From the NCBI GenBank assembly GCA_963780175.1, contig CAWAAT010000003.1, positions 186,001 through 250,000 of the forward strand: a stretch of DNA of 64,000 bases. Reading direction: 5' to 3'. The translations under genes were made by a program, and so were the position numbers. The stretch is from Brooklawnia sp963780175. Lineage in GTDB: Bacteria > Actinomycetota > Actinomycetes > Propionibacteriales > Propionibacteriaceae. This document shows positions 35,514 through 45,402 of the stretch, piece after piece; position 1 is the stretch's first letter; each line of letters opens with the position of its first letter. Under the pieces are notes generated by a model, which saw only the letters and a list, made by a program, of their open reading frames with translations, was not told where the DNA came from and did no database searches.

Positions 35514-38500
35514 CAGTACTGCACCTCCTGGCTGCGGCGACGGACAACCGTCACCTCGTCGCGTTGGTTGCCGGTCGGGCCAACGTAGTTGAATCCATAG
35601 GCGTGCTGGGCGTAGCCGCCGATCAGGTGCGTTGGTTTCATCATCACCCTGGTGAGTGAGTTGTGGATACCACCGCGGGTACCCGTCGTCTCGGTGCGGG
35701 GCACGTCGACGGTGCGTTCGGTGGCGTGGTACATGAACACGGTGCCCTCCGGCATCCGGTGCGAGACCACCGCGCGCGCCACCACCACACCGTTGCGGTT
35801 GTACGACTCAACCCAGTCGTTGTCAGCCACCCCGATTTTCGCCGCGTCGGCCGGCGACATCCACAGGCTGGGCCCGCCGCGGCTCAGCGACAGCATGTAC
35901 AGGTTGTCCTGATATTCGGAGTGGATCGACCACTTGTTGTGCGGGGTCAGGTAACGCACCCCTACCTCGATCTGAGCCGACTCGTGTCCGGTCGCCGTTG
36001 AGCCGATCTTCGCGTCGCCGAACAGTCGGTGCATGTCGAGCGGCGGTTTGTAGGTGGGCATGGACTCACCCAGGTCCGACATCCAGTCGTGATCCAGGTA
36101 GAAGTGCATGCGTCCGGTCAAGGTGTGCCAGGGCTTGTCGCGTTCGACGTTCTGGACGAACGCCGAGTAACGCCGCCCGCCGGTCTCCGAGCCGGACCAT
36201 TCCGGGGAGGTGATGACCGACTGCGGCTGGCGCTCGGTGTCAGCGAAGGTGATGCGCCGGCCCTCGTTCTCCTCGGCGAGGTCGGCCATCCTGGTGCCGG
36301 TGCGCTTCTCCAGGGTCTTGAAGCCCTGCGTGGCCAGACGACCGTTGGAGGTGCCGGACAGCCGCAGGATCATCTCGGCGGCCTTCAGATCGGTGTCGAT
36401 CAAGGGACGCCCTTCACAACTGCCGGTCCTGGCCAACCCGTGCTCCTTGGCCAGTTCGGCGATCTCCTGATCGGGATGCAACACGAGGCCCTTGATCGGG
36501 GTACCGAGTTTCTCGGGCAGCGGGCCGATGGTGTCGAACTTGTCGCGGATAGCCGTGTAGTCCCGCTCGATGCTGATCAGCTTGGGCATCGTCACCCCCG
36601 GCACCATGGGCGTCTGGTCCAGCGGAAGCGTTGCGCCGTGCGGCATGCCCAGGGCGTCCGGGGTGTCGTGGTTCAGCGGGGCCGCCAGCAGATCGGTGCG
36701 AGTGCCCAGATGGGTCTTCGCCATATCTGCAACGTGCGCGGACAGGGTCTGGAAGATCTCGAAGTCGGTCCGGCACTCCCACGGTGGGGTGATCGCCGGG
36801 TTGAAGGAGTGCAGGAAGGGGTGCATGTCGGTTGACGAGAGATCGTGCTTCTCATACCAGGTTGCGGCCGGCAGCACCAGGTCGGAGTGCAGCGTGGTCG
36901 AGGTCATCCGGAAGTCGAGGGTGAGGAAGAGGTCGACCTTGCCGCGTGCGCCCTCGTCGTGCCAAACCATCGAATTCGGTCGCCGCTCGGGGCTCGACTC
37001 AGCACCGCGCACAGCATCGGTGGAGCCGAGAAGGTGCTTGTGGAAGTACTCGGCGCCCTTCGCGGAAGACCCCAGCAGGTTGGTGCGCCAGTTGGTGATC
37101 ACCCGCGGGAAGTTCTCTGGGTTGTCCGGATCCTCGCAGGCGAAGTGCAGATCGCCTGCCTTGAGTTGCTGGATCACGTAGTCGCCGGCCGACATCCCGG
37201 CCGCCTTGGCGTCCTCGGTGATCTGCAGCGGATTGCGGTCGAAGGTCGGGTACGAAGGCATCCAGCCGCGCTTGTTGGCCTCGACCAGCGTGTCGGCGGT
37301 GGTGCGGTTGCGCAGCCTGTCACCGGCCAGTGGGCTGAGCAGCGCGTCGGCCTGCAACCCGTCGTAACGCCATTGGTCGGTGGCCAGGTACCAGTACGAC
37401 GCGGTCGTCATGTGCCTGGTCGGACGTTGCCAGTCGAACGCGAAGGCGTACTGCTGCCAGCCGGTGATCGGTCGGACCTTCTCCTGCCCGACGTAGTGCG
37501 CCCAGCCGCCACCGTTCTTGCCCTGGCACCCGCACATCATCACCAGCGCGAGCATCGTGCGATAGATGAGGTCGGAGTGGAAGTAGTGGTTGGTGCCGGC
37601 CCCCATAATGATCATCGACCGACCGCCGGAATCGTCGGCGTTCTGGGCGAACTCACGGGCCACCCTGGTGATCTGGGCGGCCGGGACGCCGGTGATGGAT
37701 TCGGCCCACGCGGGGGTACCGACGGCGTCGGCATCGAACTCGTCAGTGGGCCACTCGCCTGGCAGCCCAGGGCGAGCGACGCCGTACTGCGCGAGCATCA
37801 GGTCGTAGACGGTGGTGACCAGGCGATCCCCGACCCGGCTGGCCGGGACGCCGCGGCGCAGCAGGCCGGCCGCACCAAGATGCTGGGCGTCCTCGTTCTG
37901 AGGCTCAGGAACCGCGTCGAAGCGGCTGAGCAGAATCTCGACCGACTCGTGCGCGACGTCGCTGACACTCAGCACCGGGTCGATGCCGTCCAGCTTCAGG
38001 TTCCACTTGCCCATGCCCTCCTCGCCCCAGCGGTGGCCGACCGAGCCGTTGGGCACCCGTGGCGTCCCGTCCCGGTCGAGCATCACGGTCTGGAAGGCGG
38101 CGTTCTGCTGGCCGGCGAATTCGGGCAGGTCGGCAGCCGTGACGAACTTGCCGGGTACGAGCCCCCTGGTGCCGTCCGGTGCGGTGACCTCGTCCAGCCC
38201 GACCAGGTAGGCAGAGTCGGTGAAGCGGGTCATGTAGTCCATGAAGTACGGGGTCTGCTGGGCCACGTGGAAGTCACGCAGGATGACGTGTCCCATCGCC
38301 ATGCCGAGCGCACCGTCTGTGCCCGGGTGGATCGCCATCCACTCGTCCGCGAACTTGGTGTTGTCTGCATAGTCGGGCGAGACCGAGACGACCTTGGTTC
38401 CCCGATAGCGCACCTCCGTCATGAAGTGGGCGTCCGGAGTACGCGTCACCGGGACGTTCGATCCCCACATCATCAGGTAGGACGAGTTGTACCAGTCACC

Positions 38501-39235
38501 CGACTCGGGGACGTCGGTCTGGTCACCGAACACCTGTGGGGACGCCATCGGCAGGTCGGCGTACCAGTCGTAGAACGACAGGATGGTGCCGCCAAGCAGG
38601 GAGTAGAAGCGGGTGCCTGCGCCGTAGGAGACCTGGCTCATGGCCGGGATGACGGTGAAGCCGGCCAGTCGGTCGGGTCCGTAGCGTTTGATCGTGTAGA
38701 CGTGGGCTGCGGCGGCGATCTCGTTCGCCTCGTTCCAGCCGATCCGTACCAACCCGCCCTTGCCGCGCTGGGACTTGTAGGACGTGGCCTTCTGAGGGTC
38801 CTCGACGATGGACTGCCACGCGTCGACCGGGTCGGGATGCTCGGTCTTGGCCTCGCGCCACAGTTGCAGCAGCACCGAACGGATGTACGGGTAGCGGATG
38901 CGGGTGGGCGAGTAGGTGTACCAGCTGAATGCCGCCCCGCGCGGGCAACCGCGGGGCTCGTAGTCGGGCATATCGGGGCCAGTGTCGGGATAGTCGGTCT
39001 GCTGAGCCTCCCAGGTGATGATGCCGTCCTTGACGTACACCTTCCAGGAACAGGACCCCGTGCAGTTGACCCCGTGGGTCGACCGGACGACCTTGTCATG
39101 CGACCAGCGGTCACGATAGAAGGCGTCAGCCTCACGCCCACCGGACAGGAAGAGCTGCCGACTGTCTTCCGAGGCCTTGCCCTTGCGCAGGAAGGTGCCC
39201 AGCCCCAACAGGGCGTTGGCGTCGGAGGTGGTCAT
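35513..39235 (-). CDS. narG: Respiratory nitrate reductase alpha subunit (molybdopterin)
   Basis: About 1240 residues, normal NarG length. The N-terminal HGVNCTGSCSW is the His-x3-Cys FS0 cluster site, and GDWYNSSYLMMWGSNVPVTRTPDAH contains the Asp Mo-ligand. It reduces nitrate to nitrite, located with NarH on the cytoplasmic side of the membrane. It is the first gene of narGHJI and divergent from two NarK transporters, with a 300-bp shared region. Confidence 0.97.
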   Translation of the reverse strand: MTTSDANALLGLGTFLRKGKASEDSRQLFLSGGREADAFYRDRWSHDKVVRSTHGVNCTGSCSWKVYVKDGIITWEAQQTDYPDTGPDMPDYEPRGCPRGAAFSWYTYSPTRIRYPYIRSVLLQLWREAKTEHPDPVDAWQSIVEDPQKATSYKSQRGKGGLVRIGWNEANEIAAAAHVYTIKRYGPDRLAGFTVIPAMSQVSYGAGTRFYSLLGGTILSFYDWYADLPMASPQVFGDQTDVPESGDWYNSSYLMMWGSNVPVTRTPDAHFMTEVRYRGTKVVSVSPDYADNTKFADEWMAIHPGTDGALGMAMGHVILRDFHVAQQTPYFMDYMTRFTDSAYLVGLDEVTAPDGTRGLVPGKFVTAADLPEFAGQQNAAFQTVMLDRDGTPRVPNGSVGHRWGEEGMGKWNLKLDGIDPVLSVSDVAHESVEILLSRFDAVPEPQNEDAQHLGAAGLLRRGVPASRVGDRLVTTVYDLMLAQYGVARPGLPGEWPTDEFDADAVGTPAWAESITGVPAAQITRVAREFAQNADDSGGRSMIIMGAGTNHYFHSDLIYRTMLALVMMCGCQGKNGGGWAHYVGQEKVRPITGWQQYAFAFDWQRPTRHMTTASYWYLATDQWRYDGLQADALLSPLAGDRLRNRTTADTLVEANKRGWMPSYPTFDRNPLQITEDAKAAGMSAGDYVIQQLKAGDLHFACEDPDNPENFPRVITNWRTNLLGSSAKGAEYFHKHLLGSTDAVRGAESSPERRPNSMVWHDEGARGKVDLFLTLDFRMTSTTLHSDLVLPAATWYEKHDLSSTDMHPFLHSFNPAITPPWECRTDFEIFQTLSAHVADMAKTHLGTRTDLLAAPLNHDTPDALGMPHGATLPLDQTPMVPGVTMPKLISIERDYTAIRDKFDTIGPLPEKLGTPIKGLVLHPDQEIAELAKEHGLARTGSCEGRPLIDTDLKAAEMILRLSGTSNGRLATQGFKTLEKRTGTRMADLAEENEGRRITFADTERQPQSVITSPEWSGSETGGRRYSAFVQNVERDKPWHTLTGRMHFYLDHDWMSDLGESMPTYKPPLDMHRLFGDAKIGSTATGHESAQIEVGVRYLTPHNKWSIHSEYQDNLYMLSLSRGGPSLWMSPADAAKIGVADNDWVESYNRNGVVVARAVVSHRMPEGTVFMYHATERTVDVPRTETTGTRGGIHNSLTRVMMKPTHLIGGYAQHAYGFNYVGPTGNQRDEVTVVRRRSQEVQY

Positions 39236-39541
39236 CTGGTGCTCCTATCAGTGGCGGACAAGTTCAGCCGGGGTGGGGTGTCAAGGGTCGTCAGTCCCGC
39301 ACACAGGCGTGCCGATGAGTCCGGTCGGCGTTACGCCCATGCGGAACTCGCGCCCATCGCACTCCCTCGTGCCTGCTCGCGTACGAATGTCTCGTGGCGG
39401 CAGTCTAGTCACGTTTCACTGGTTTGTGGTGGAGAAGCCACGAGCCCTGCTGTGCTATCGTCATGCCGATCGATCTTGGCGGTGACCGTCCCACGAAGCC
39501 GTAGGACGAACCCCGGCCTCCCGTTCAGAACAGAGGTGGAC
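39236..39541. promoter_or_regulatory. Divergent nar/narK promoter region
   Basis: About 306 bp without a gene, between narG (-) and narK (+). The only promoter-like feature toward narK is TGGAGA-17-TGCTAT (about 39430-39460), which is weak. I find no convincing FNR (TTGAT-N4-ATCAA) or other regulator site. Anaerobic and nitrate control would be expected here but cannot be shown. Confidence 0.4.
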
Positions 39542-40888
39542 ATGGTCACGCCCCCTTCCGTGGGTGCACCGCATCGCGAGGTGCCGGGCTCGGGTCGCGT
39601 CCTGACGATGTCGACGATCGCGTTCACGCTGATGTTCGCGGTCTGGCTGATGTTCGGCATCCTGGGTGTTCCCATTCAGAAAGAGTTCGGCCTGTCCAAC
39701 ACCCAGTTGGCCTGGATCACCTCGCTGGCCGTTCTGAACGGTGCGATGTGGCGCCTGCCGGCGGGCATGATCGCCGACCGGATCGGCGGCAAGAAGGTCA
39801 TGCTGTACCTGCTGCTGACCGGCGCAGTTGCGGCTGCTGCGGTGGCCTTCGCCAGTAGTTATCCGATGCTGCTCGTGCTGGCATTCCTCGTCGGCTTCGT
39901 GGGCAACTCCTTCAGCGTCGGCGTCTCGTGGAACTCGGCCTGGTACAGCGATCGCCACAAGGGATTCGCACTGGGCGTCTTCGGTGCGGGCAACGTCGGC
40001 GCCTCGGTGACGAAGTTCATCGGCCCGGCCATCATCGCGGGGACCGCTGGGGCCACCTATTTCGGGGTCGTCCAGGGCGGCTGGCGGCTGGTTCCCGTCA
40101 TCTACTCGGTGCTGCTGGTGATCACCGCGGTGGCAGTCCTCGTCGTCACGCCTCATCAGGACCGGGTGCCGGGGGCCTCCAAGACCATCGGCCAGCAGTT
40201 GGAGCCGCTCAAGGACATCCGGGTATGGCGGTTCAGCCTCTATTACGTGGTCGTTTTCGGTGCCTACGTTGCACTGTCGGCCTACCTGCCCTCGTACTAC
40301 GTGAAGAGTTTCGGGGTCGACCTGACGACCGCCGGCCTGCTGACGGCGACCTTCATCTTCCCCGCCTCCCTGTTGCGGCCGGTGGGCGGCTGGCTTTCGG
40401 ACAAGTTCGGGGCCCGCCGAGCGATGTACGCGACCTTCTTCACCATGCTGGCCGTCAGCGGCGTCCTGATGATGCCGGACGGTTACATCGTGTTGACCCC
40501 ACCCTCGGGTGTTGAGTTCGCGACGATGCGTTATGCCATGACCCTGCCGCTGTTCGTGGTGCTGGTCTTCTTTCTCGGCTGCGCCATGGGCGTCGGCAAG
40601 GCCGCCGTCTACAAACACATCCCCACCTACTTCCCGGCCAACGTCGGATCGGTCGGTGGTCTCGTCGGCATGCTCGGTGGGCTCGGCGGGTTCTTCCTGC
40701 CGTTGATGTTCAGCTACACCCAGGTGTCGACCGGGCTGTGGTCAACGGCGTTCGCGATCCTCTTCGGCGTCACGGCGATCTCGCTGCTGTGGATGCACCT
40801 GACCATCATTCGCATGCACCGGCGTGAGTCGGGCCACTTTGCCGACCTCGTGGAGGAGCCGGCGTCCGACGCTGTCACCACCAACTGA
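39542..40888 (+). CDS. narK: Nitrate/nitrite transporter, NarK type 1-like
   Basis: About 448 residues, MFS transporter with 12 hydrophobic segments. The nitrate-family motifs VSWNSAWYSDRHKGFALGVFGAGNVGAS and the C-terminal GLVGMLGGLGGFFLP are present (two glycine-rich nitrate signatures). It likely imports nitrate by proton symport for the adjacent reductase. ATG 39542 has AGAGGTGG upstream. The second NarK follows 25 bp downstream. Confidence 0.94.
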   Translation: MVTPPSVGAPHREVPGSGRVLTMSTIAFTLMFAVWLMFGILGVPIQKEFGLSNTQLAWITSLAVLNGAMWRLPAGMIADRIGGKKVMLYLLLTGAVAAAAVAFASSYPMLLVLAFLVGFVGNSFSVGVSWNSAWYSDRHKGFALGVFGAGNVGASVTKFIGPAIIAGTAGATYFGVVQGGWRLVPVIYSVLLVITAVAVLVVTPHQDRVPGASKTIGQQLEPLKDIRVWRFSLYYVVVFGAYVALSAYLPSYYVKSFGVDLTTAGLLTATFIFPASLLRPVGGWLSDKFGARRAMYATFFTMLAVSGVLMMPDGYIVLTPPSGVEFATMRYAMTLPLFVVLVFFLGCAMGVGKAAVYKHIPTYFPANVGSVGGLVGMLGGLGGFFLPLMFSYTQVSTGLWSTAFAILFGVTAISLLWMHLTIIRMHRRESGHFADLVEEPASDAVTTN

Positions 40889-40913
40889 TTGACAGTTCCT
40901 TCTGGAGGACATC

Positions 40914-42305
40914 ATGACCACGAACACCGCCCCCGCCGGGCGCACCAGCAGTGAATGGCTGCAGTCCTGGAACCCCGAGGACGAACAGTCCTGGGATTCG
41001 CGACTGGCCTGGCGCACCCTTTCCATCACGACGTTCGCGCTCACCATGTGCTTCGTCGCCTGGTTCCTGCCGAGCGCCCTGATCCCCAAGCTGAACGCCA
41101 TCGGCTTCGATTTCAGCAAGGACCAGCTGTACTGGATGGCGGCCATGCCCGGACTCTCCGGTGGTGGGCTGCGCCTCCTGTGGATGATCCTGCCGCCGAT
41201 CATGGGCACCCGGCGGATGGTCGCGATGACCACCGCCCTGCTACTGCTGCCGTTGATCGGCTGGTCGGTGGCCATTCAGGACCCCAACACCCCCTACTGG
41301 GCTCTGATGGCACTGGCATTCCTCTCCGGAATCGGCGGTGGTGCGTTCTCCGGCTTCATGCCCTCGACGTCGTACTTCTTCCCGAGGCGGCTCTCGGGCA
41401 CCGCACTGGGACTGCAGGCCGGTATCGGCAACTTGGGCGTCTCGCTCGTTCAGCTGCTCACCCCGCTGCTGGTGGGCTTCGCGTTGATCGGCGGTCCCCA
41501 GGTGTTGAAGCTCCCTGGCTCCGAGCGCGACGTGTGGTACCAGAACGCGGGCCTCGCGTGGATTCCCTTCGTCCTCATCGCAACCGTCCTTGCGTGGTTC
41601 CTGCTCAAGTCGGTGCCGATCAAGGCCAACATCAGGCAGCAGTTCGACATCTTCTCCAACACCGACACCTGGTTGATGACCGTGCTCTACATCATGACCT
41701 TCGGGACGTTCTCGGGCTTGTCGGCCCAGTTCGCCCTGCTGACGGCGAACCTCTACGGCACCGGCAACCCCGAGATCGTGTCCGGCGCCGGAGCCACGGC
41801 GCAGGTGCTGGTCGCCGGCTACCAGGTGCCGGAACCAGCCACCTTCGTGTTCTGGGGAGCGATGGTCGGCGCGGTTGCGCGGTTCGCTTTCTCACCGCTG
41901 ACCGATCGGATGGGCGGAGCCATCTGGACCCTCATCTCGGGGCTGGGTCTGATCGCCTCGATCAGCCTGACCATTCCGGCGCTGGTGCCGGACACCTCGT
42001 CGGCGGCCAGCTTGGAGGCCGGCTTCACCAGGTTCTTCTGGGGCATGCTGGCCATCTTCCTGTTCGCCGGCATCGGCAACGCCTCGACGTTCAAGCAGAT
42101 GCCCATGATCTTCGAGAAGCGTCAGGCTGGCGGGGTCATCGGGTGGACCTCGGCCATCGCCGCCTTCGGTCCCTTCTTCTTCGGCGTCGGCCTCACCCTG
42201 ATGGGACCCGTGGTCTTCTACTGGATCGGTGTCGCGTGGGCGATCATGTGCGTGGCCATCACGTGGCTGCGATACGCCCGCAAGGGTGCGCCGCGACCCA
42301 GTTGA
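40914..42305 (+). CDS. narK: Nitrate/nitrite transporter, NarK type 2-like
   Basis: About 463 residues, MFS fold. The nitrate signature is SGFMPSTSYFFPRRLSGTALGLQAGIGNLGVS, and the C-terminal VIGWTSAIAAFGPFFFGVGL is the second. Sequence differs clearly from the upstream NarK; type 2 members are usually nitrate/nitrite antiporters, matching the tandem seen in fused NarK1-NarK2 proteins of other bacteria. GGAGGACATC precedes the ATG. It is co-transcribed with the upstream transporter. Confidence 0.93.
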   Translation: MTTNTAPAGRTSSEWLQSWNPEDEQSWDSRLAWRTLSITTFALTMCFVAWFLPSALIPKLNAIGFDFSKDQLYWMAAMPGLSGGGLRLLWMILPPIMGTRRMVAMTTALLLLPLIGWSVAIQDPNTPYWALMALAFLSGIGGGAFSGFMPSTSYFFPRRLSGTALGLQAGIGNLGVSLVQLLTPLLVGFALIGGPQVLKLPGSERDVWYQNAGLAWIPFVLIATVLAWFLLKSVPIKANIRQQFDIFSNTDTWLMTVLYIMTFGTFSGLSAQFALLTANLYGTGNPEIVSGAGATAQVLVAGYQVPEPATFVFWGAMVGAVARFAFSPLTDRMGGAIWTLISGLGLIASISLTIPALVPDTSSAASLEAGFTRFFWGMLAIFLFAGIGNASTFKQMPMIFEKRQAGGVIGWTSAIAAFGPFFFGVGLTLMGPVVFYWIGVAWAIMCVAITWLRYARKGAPRPS

Positions 42306-42369
42306 GCGCTGTGGAGCCGATGACGGCCGATTCCGCCCAGAGTCAGCGGGATCGTGATGGAGTGTCCAG

Positions 42370-43638
42370 ATGACCAGCGACGATCCGGACCCTGCATCGC
42401 TGCTGAGCCGCACTGGACCCGCCGGACTGCAGGTCCCCCTGCGTGTGGTGGTGGTGTCGATGCACACCTCGCCGTTGGCGTCCCCGGGGGCTGCTGACGC
42501 GGGGGGAATGAACGTCGTCGAGCTCAGCACGGCACGAGCCCTGGGTGCGGCGGGCCACCAGGTCGACCTGCTGACCCGGCGGGACTGCGTGGACCTGCCT
42601 GCGGTCGTGCAGGTGAGCCCCGGCGTCCGGTTGTTCAATCTGGCCGCCGGGCCTCCACACGGCATCGCCAAGAGCGAACAGGAAGCTCTCATCGAACCGT
42701 TCCGTCGCGCCGTGACCGAGTGGTGGCGCTCCAACGGTGCCGGAGTCCACCTGATGCACTCGCACCACTGGTTCTCCGGGGTGGCTGCGCTGCCGGTCGC
42801 GCGCTCAGCCGGCGTCCCGCACCTGCAGAGCTACCACTCGGTGGCTGCACCCCTGGGTGCAGGCCTGGACGCAGGAGAGCCGCCCGAGTCCTCCGGCCGG
42901 CCCGAGGGAGAACGGCAGGTCGCCGAGCAGTCCGACCGCATCGTCGCTGTCAGCGAGGCCGAGAAGGCCACCATCATCGAGCGCTACGGACCGCCGGCGC
43001 ATCTCATCACCGTGGTGCGTCCCGGGGTCGATCCCGAGTTGTTCCGCCCACTCGCCCTGGAGGAGCGGCACTGGGCGTGGAAGGGCTGCTATCTGTTCTT
43101 CGCCGCCCGACTGCAGCCGCTCAAGGCCCCCGACCTGGCCATCAGGACGCTGGCCGCGTTGCCGCAGGGCAATCGGCCGCGGCTGGTCATCGCCGGTGAG
43201 ACGTCCGCAGACTTCGCCTGGTACGCCCAGGAACTGCATGACCTAGTCGACTCACTGGGACTCGGTCATGAGGTGCTCTACCTCGGCTCACAGAACCGTG
43301 ATCAGTTGGCAAGGATGATGCGGGGAGCCTGCGTGCTGCTCAACCCCAGCCGGTCGGAAACCTTCGGGCTGATCAACCTGGAGGCGGCCGCGTCCGGGGT
43401 TCCGGTGATCGCGACGCGCACCGGTGGCATGGTCGAATCGGTCGTCGACCAGGTCACCGGCCTGCTGCTCGACAGTCGCGACCCGCAGGCCTGGGCCGAG
43501 GCTGTCACGACCTTCACCAGCAGCGCCGAGCGCCGCGCCCGGTTCGCCCTCGCAGGCAGGCAGTTCGCGGCCACCCGAAGCTGGGACGTCGTCGCCTCCG
43601 AACTTGCCGACGTCTACCGTCAGGAGATCACACGATGA
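42370..43638 (+). CDS. mshA: GT4 glycosyltransferase, MshA-like (D-inositol-3-phosphate glycosyltransferase)
   Basis: About 422 residues, GT-B fold. The N-terminal VVVVSMHTSPLASPGAADAGGMNV closely follows the MshA pattern that binds UDP-GlcNAc and inositol phosphate, and the C-terminal ETFGLINLEAAASGVPVIATRTGGM is the sugar-nucleotide site with E-x7-E. MshA makes the first mycothiol intermediate. Its stop overlaps the next gene (ATGA), a LmbE/MshB-type deacetylase, which supports this assignment. A sugar transfer to another acceptor remains possible. Confidence 0.82.
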   Translation: MTSDDPDPASLLSRTGPAGLQVPLRVVVVSMHTSPLASPGAADAGGMNVVELSTARALGAAGHQVDLLTRRDCVDLPAVVQVSPGVRLFNLAAGPPHGIAKSEQEALIEPFRRAVTEWWRSNGAGVHLMHSHHWFSGVAALPVARSAGVPHLQSYHSVAAPLGAGLDAGEPPESSGRPEGERQVAEQSDRIVAVSEAEKATIIERYGPPAHLITVVRPGVDPELFRPLALEERHWAWKGCYLFFAARLQPLKAPDLAIRTLAALPQGNRPRLVIAGETSADFAWYAQELHDLVDSLGLGHEVLYLGSQNRDQLARMMRGACVLLNPSRSETFGLINLEAAASGVPVIATRTGGMVESVVDQVTGLLLDSRDPQAWAEAVTTFTSSAERRARFALAGRQFAATRSWDVVASELADVYRQEITR

Positions 43639-44396
43639 CCACACCCCTGGACCTGCTGGTCAGTGCGCCCGGTCAGATGCCCTTCCCGCTGTTCGTGCAC
43701 GCCCACCCGGACGACGAGACCCTGCAGACCGGCGCTTTGTTGTCATGGCTGACCAGCCAGGACGTCGGCGTGGAGGTATTGACCTGCACGCGCGGGGGGC
43801 GCGGCGAGATCGTCGACGGGGTGCTGCCCGCCTCCGTCACCGAAGCCGATCTGGTGCGCGTCCGACAACACGAACTGGCCTGTGCGCTGGAGGCGCTCGG
43901 GGTGCGCGACCACGACTTCCTGGGTACCCCACCGGCGCGGGCCGAAGGCCTGTCGCCGAGGAACTACCGGGACTCGGGGATGCGCTGGGTGCAGCCCGGG
44001 CTGGCCGGCCCCGCGCAGAACGATGACCCCTACACGTTCACCGCAGCGTCGCTGGACGAGGAGGTCGCAGACATGCTGGCACTGGTCGAGCGGGTGCGTC
44101 CTACCGTGCTGGTGGGCTACGACAAGCTGGGCAGCTACGGCCACCCCGACCACGTCAGGGCTCATGAGTTGGCGGTGACGGTGGCGGTGGCGACCGGTCT
44201 GCCGCTGGTCGAGGTCGCTTCCGGGCCGGACGCCGAGGGTTTCGAGTGGTTCGACCTGTCCGACCAGCGGGACGCGGTGGTGGCGGCCCTGAGATGCCAC
44301 ACCACCCAGCTCACCGTCCACGACGACCACCTGGTGCACGTGGGCGGTCAGCGTCAGGAGCTTCCGCTGCGGATCGGTCTACGTCGCGTGGCGTAG
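43635..44396 (+). CDS. mshB: LmbE/PIG-L-family deacetylase, MshB-like
   Basis: About 253 residues, zinc-dependent deacetylase. LFVHAHPDDETLQTGALLSW has the Asp/His zinc motif AHPDDE, and SYGHPDHVRAHELAV supplies another His. RDSGMRW and the CTRGGRGEIV region are shared with mycobacterial MshB, which deacetylates GlcNAc-inositol. It is coupled to the MshA-like gene. Shorter than MshB (about 300), so mycothiol-S-conjugate amidase-like or other LmbE activity is possible. It converges on prs. Confidence 0.8.
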   Translation: MTTPLDLLVSAPGQMPFPLFVHAHPDDETLQTGALLSWLTSQDVGVEVLTCTRGGRGEIVDGVLPASVTEADLVRVRQHELACALEALGVRDHDFLGTPPARAEGLSPRNYRDSGMRWVQPGLAGPAQNDDPYTFTAASLDEEVADMLALVERVRPTVLVGYDKLGSYGHPDHVRAHELAVTVAVATGLPLVEVASGPDAEGFEWFDLSDQRDAVVAALRCHTTQLTVHDDHLVHVGGQRQELPLRIGLRRVA

Positions 44397-44421
44397 GACG
44401 GGACGCTGCGGCAGCGGCACC

Positions 44422-45402
44422 TCAGAACAGGGGTTCGGGGGCCTTGGGTGGGGCGTAGGCCGGGTCGACGTCCTTGAACATCTTGCTCACCGACCGGCCG
44501 TGGTGAATGCGGTCGATCGCCTCGGCGAACAGGGGGGCGACGCTGATCACCTGAAGTTCGGGCCAGTTCTTGGGTGCGGGCACGGTGCCGGTGGTGACCA
44601 CCTCGGCGATGAAGTCCTCGTGGCGCAACCGCTCGACTGCGCGTCCGGCGAACAACCCATGGGTGCAGGCCACCGACGCCGAGAGCGCTCCGAAGTCCTT
44701 GAGGCGCTGGCAGATCTCGATGATCGAGCCGCCGGTGGCGATCTCGTCGTCCAGGACGATGGCCCGGCGCCCGGCCACGTCACCGACGATCGAGTCGATC
44801 ACCACCTTGTCGTCTGCCAGCCGGCGCTTGCTGCCGGCGGCCACCGGCAGCCCCAGCAGCCGGGCGAACTGGGTGGCGTTCTTCGCATTGCCCAGATCGG
44901 GGCTGACGACCACGGCGTTGCTCAGGTCGGTGTCCTTGAAGTGTCCGGCCAGCTCGCCGAGTGCGGTCAGTTGGTCGACCGGGCAGCTGAAGAAACCATG
45001 CACCTGGGGGGAGTGCAACTGCATGGTGAGCACGCGCGACACCCCGGCGGTGACCAGCATGTCGGCGACCAGACGGCCACCCAGCGAGATGCGCGAGGCG
45101 TCCTTCTTGTCGGAGCGCGCGTAGGCGTAGTGCGGGATGACGGCGGTGATCTGGCCTGCGGAGGCGCCGCGGGCCGCGTCGATCGTCAACAGCAGTTCCA
45201 TCAGGTTTTCCTGGGTGGGCGGCACCAGAGGCTGGATGATGTAGACGTCCCGCTGGCGGACGTTGACCAGCAGCTGCACCTGAAGGCAGTCGTTGCTGAA
45301 CCGGCTGATGCGGATGGGTGACAACCGCGTCCCGAGGTGATCGCAGATCTCCTGTGCCAACTGCTGGTGGGCTGAGCCCGAGAAAACGACGATGTCCTTC
45401 AC
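44422..45402 (-). CDS. prs: Ribose-phosphate pyrophosphokinase paralogue
   Basis: About 326 residues, PRPP synthetase fold with the typical N-terminus IVVFSGSAHQQLAQEI and a catalytic flexible loop GSKRRLADD. The PRPP/ribose-5-P loop is VLDDEIATGGSI rather than the usual VDDMIDTGGT, and the metal/ATP region reads YAYARSDKKDASRISLGGRLV rather than the canonical ARQDRK. It looks like a diverged second Prs, common in actinobacteria, making PRPP or a related pyrophosphorylated sugar. GTG 45402 is used (GGAAGGGG upstream). Confidence 0.86.
   Translation of the reverse strand: MKDIVVFSGSAHQQLAQEICDHLGTRLSPIRISRFSNDCLQVQLLVNVRQRDVYIIQPLVPPTQENLMELLLTIDAARGASAGQITAVIPHYAYARSDKKDASRISLGGRLVADMLVTAGVSRVLTMQLHSPQVHGFFSCPVDQLTALGELAGHFKDTDLSNAVVVSPDLGNAKNATQFARLLGLPVAAGSKRRLADDKVVIDSIVGDVAGRRAIVLDDEIATGGSIIEICQRLKDFGALSASVACTHGLFAGRAVERLRHEDFIAEVVTTGTVPAPKNWPELQVISVAPLFAEAIDRIHHGRSVSKMFKDVDPAYAPPKAPEPLF

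Noticed and set aside
36845..39541. Long plus-strand frame extending narK upstream across narG
   Set aside because: It is antisense to the well-conserved narG and full of Arg/Gly/Val/His low-complexity residues; narK begins at 39542 with its own ribosome site.
39236..39541. FNR or NarR binding site in the nar/narK divergent region
   Set aside because: No TTGAT-N4-ATCAA or convincing palindrome found.
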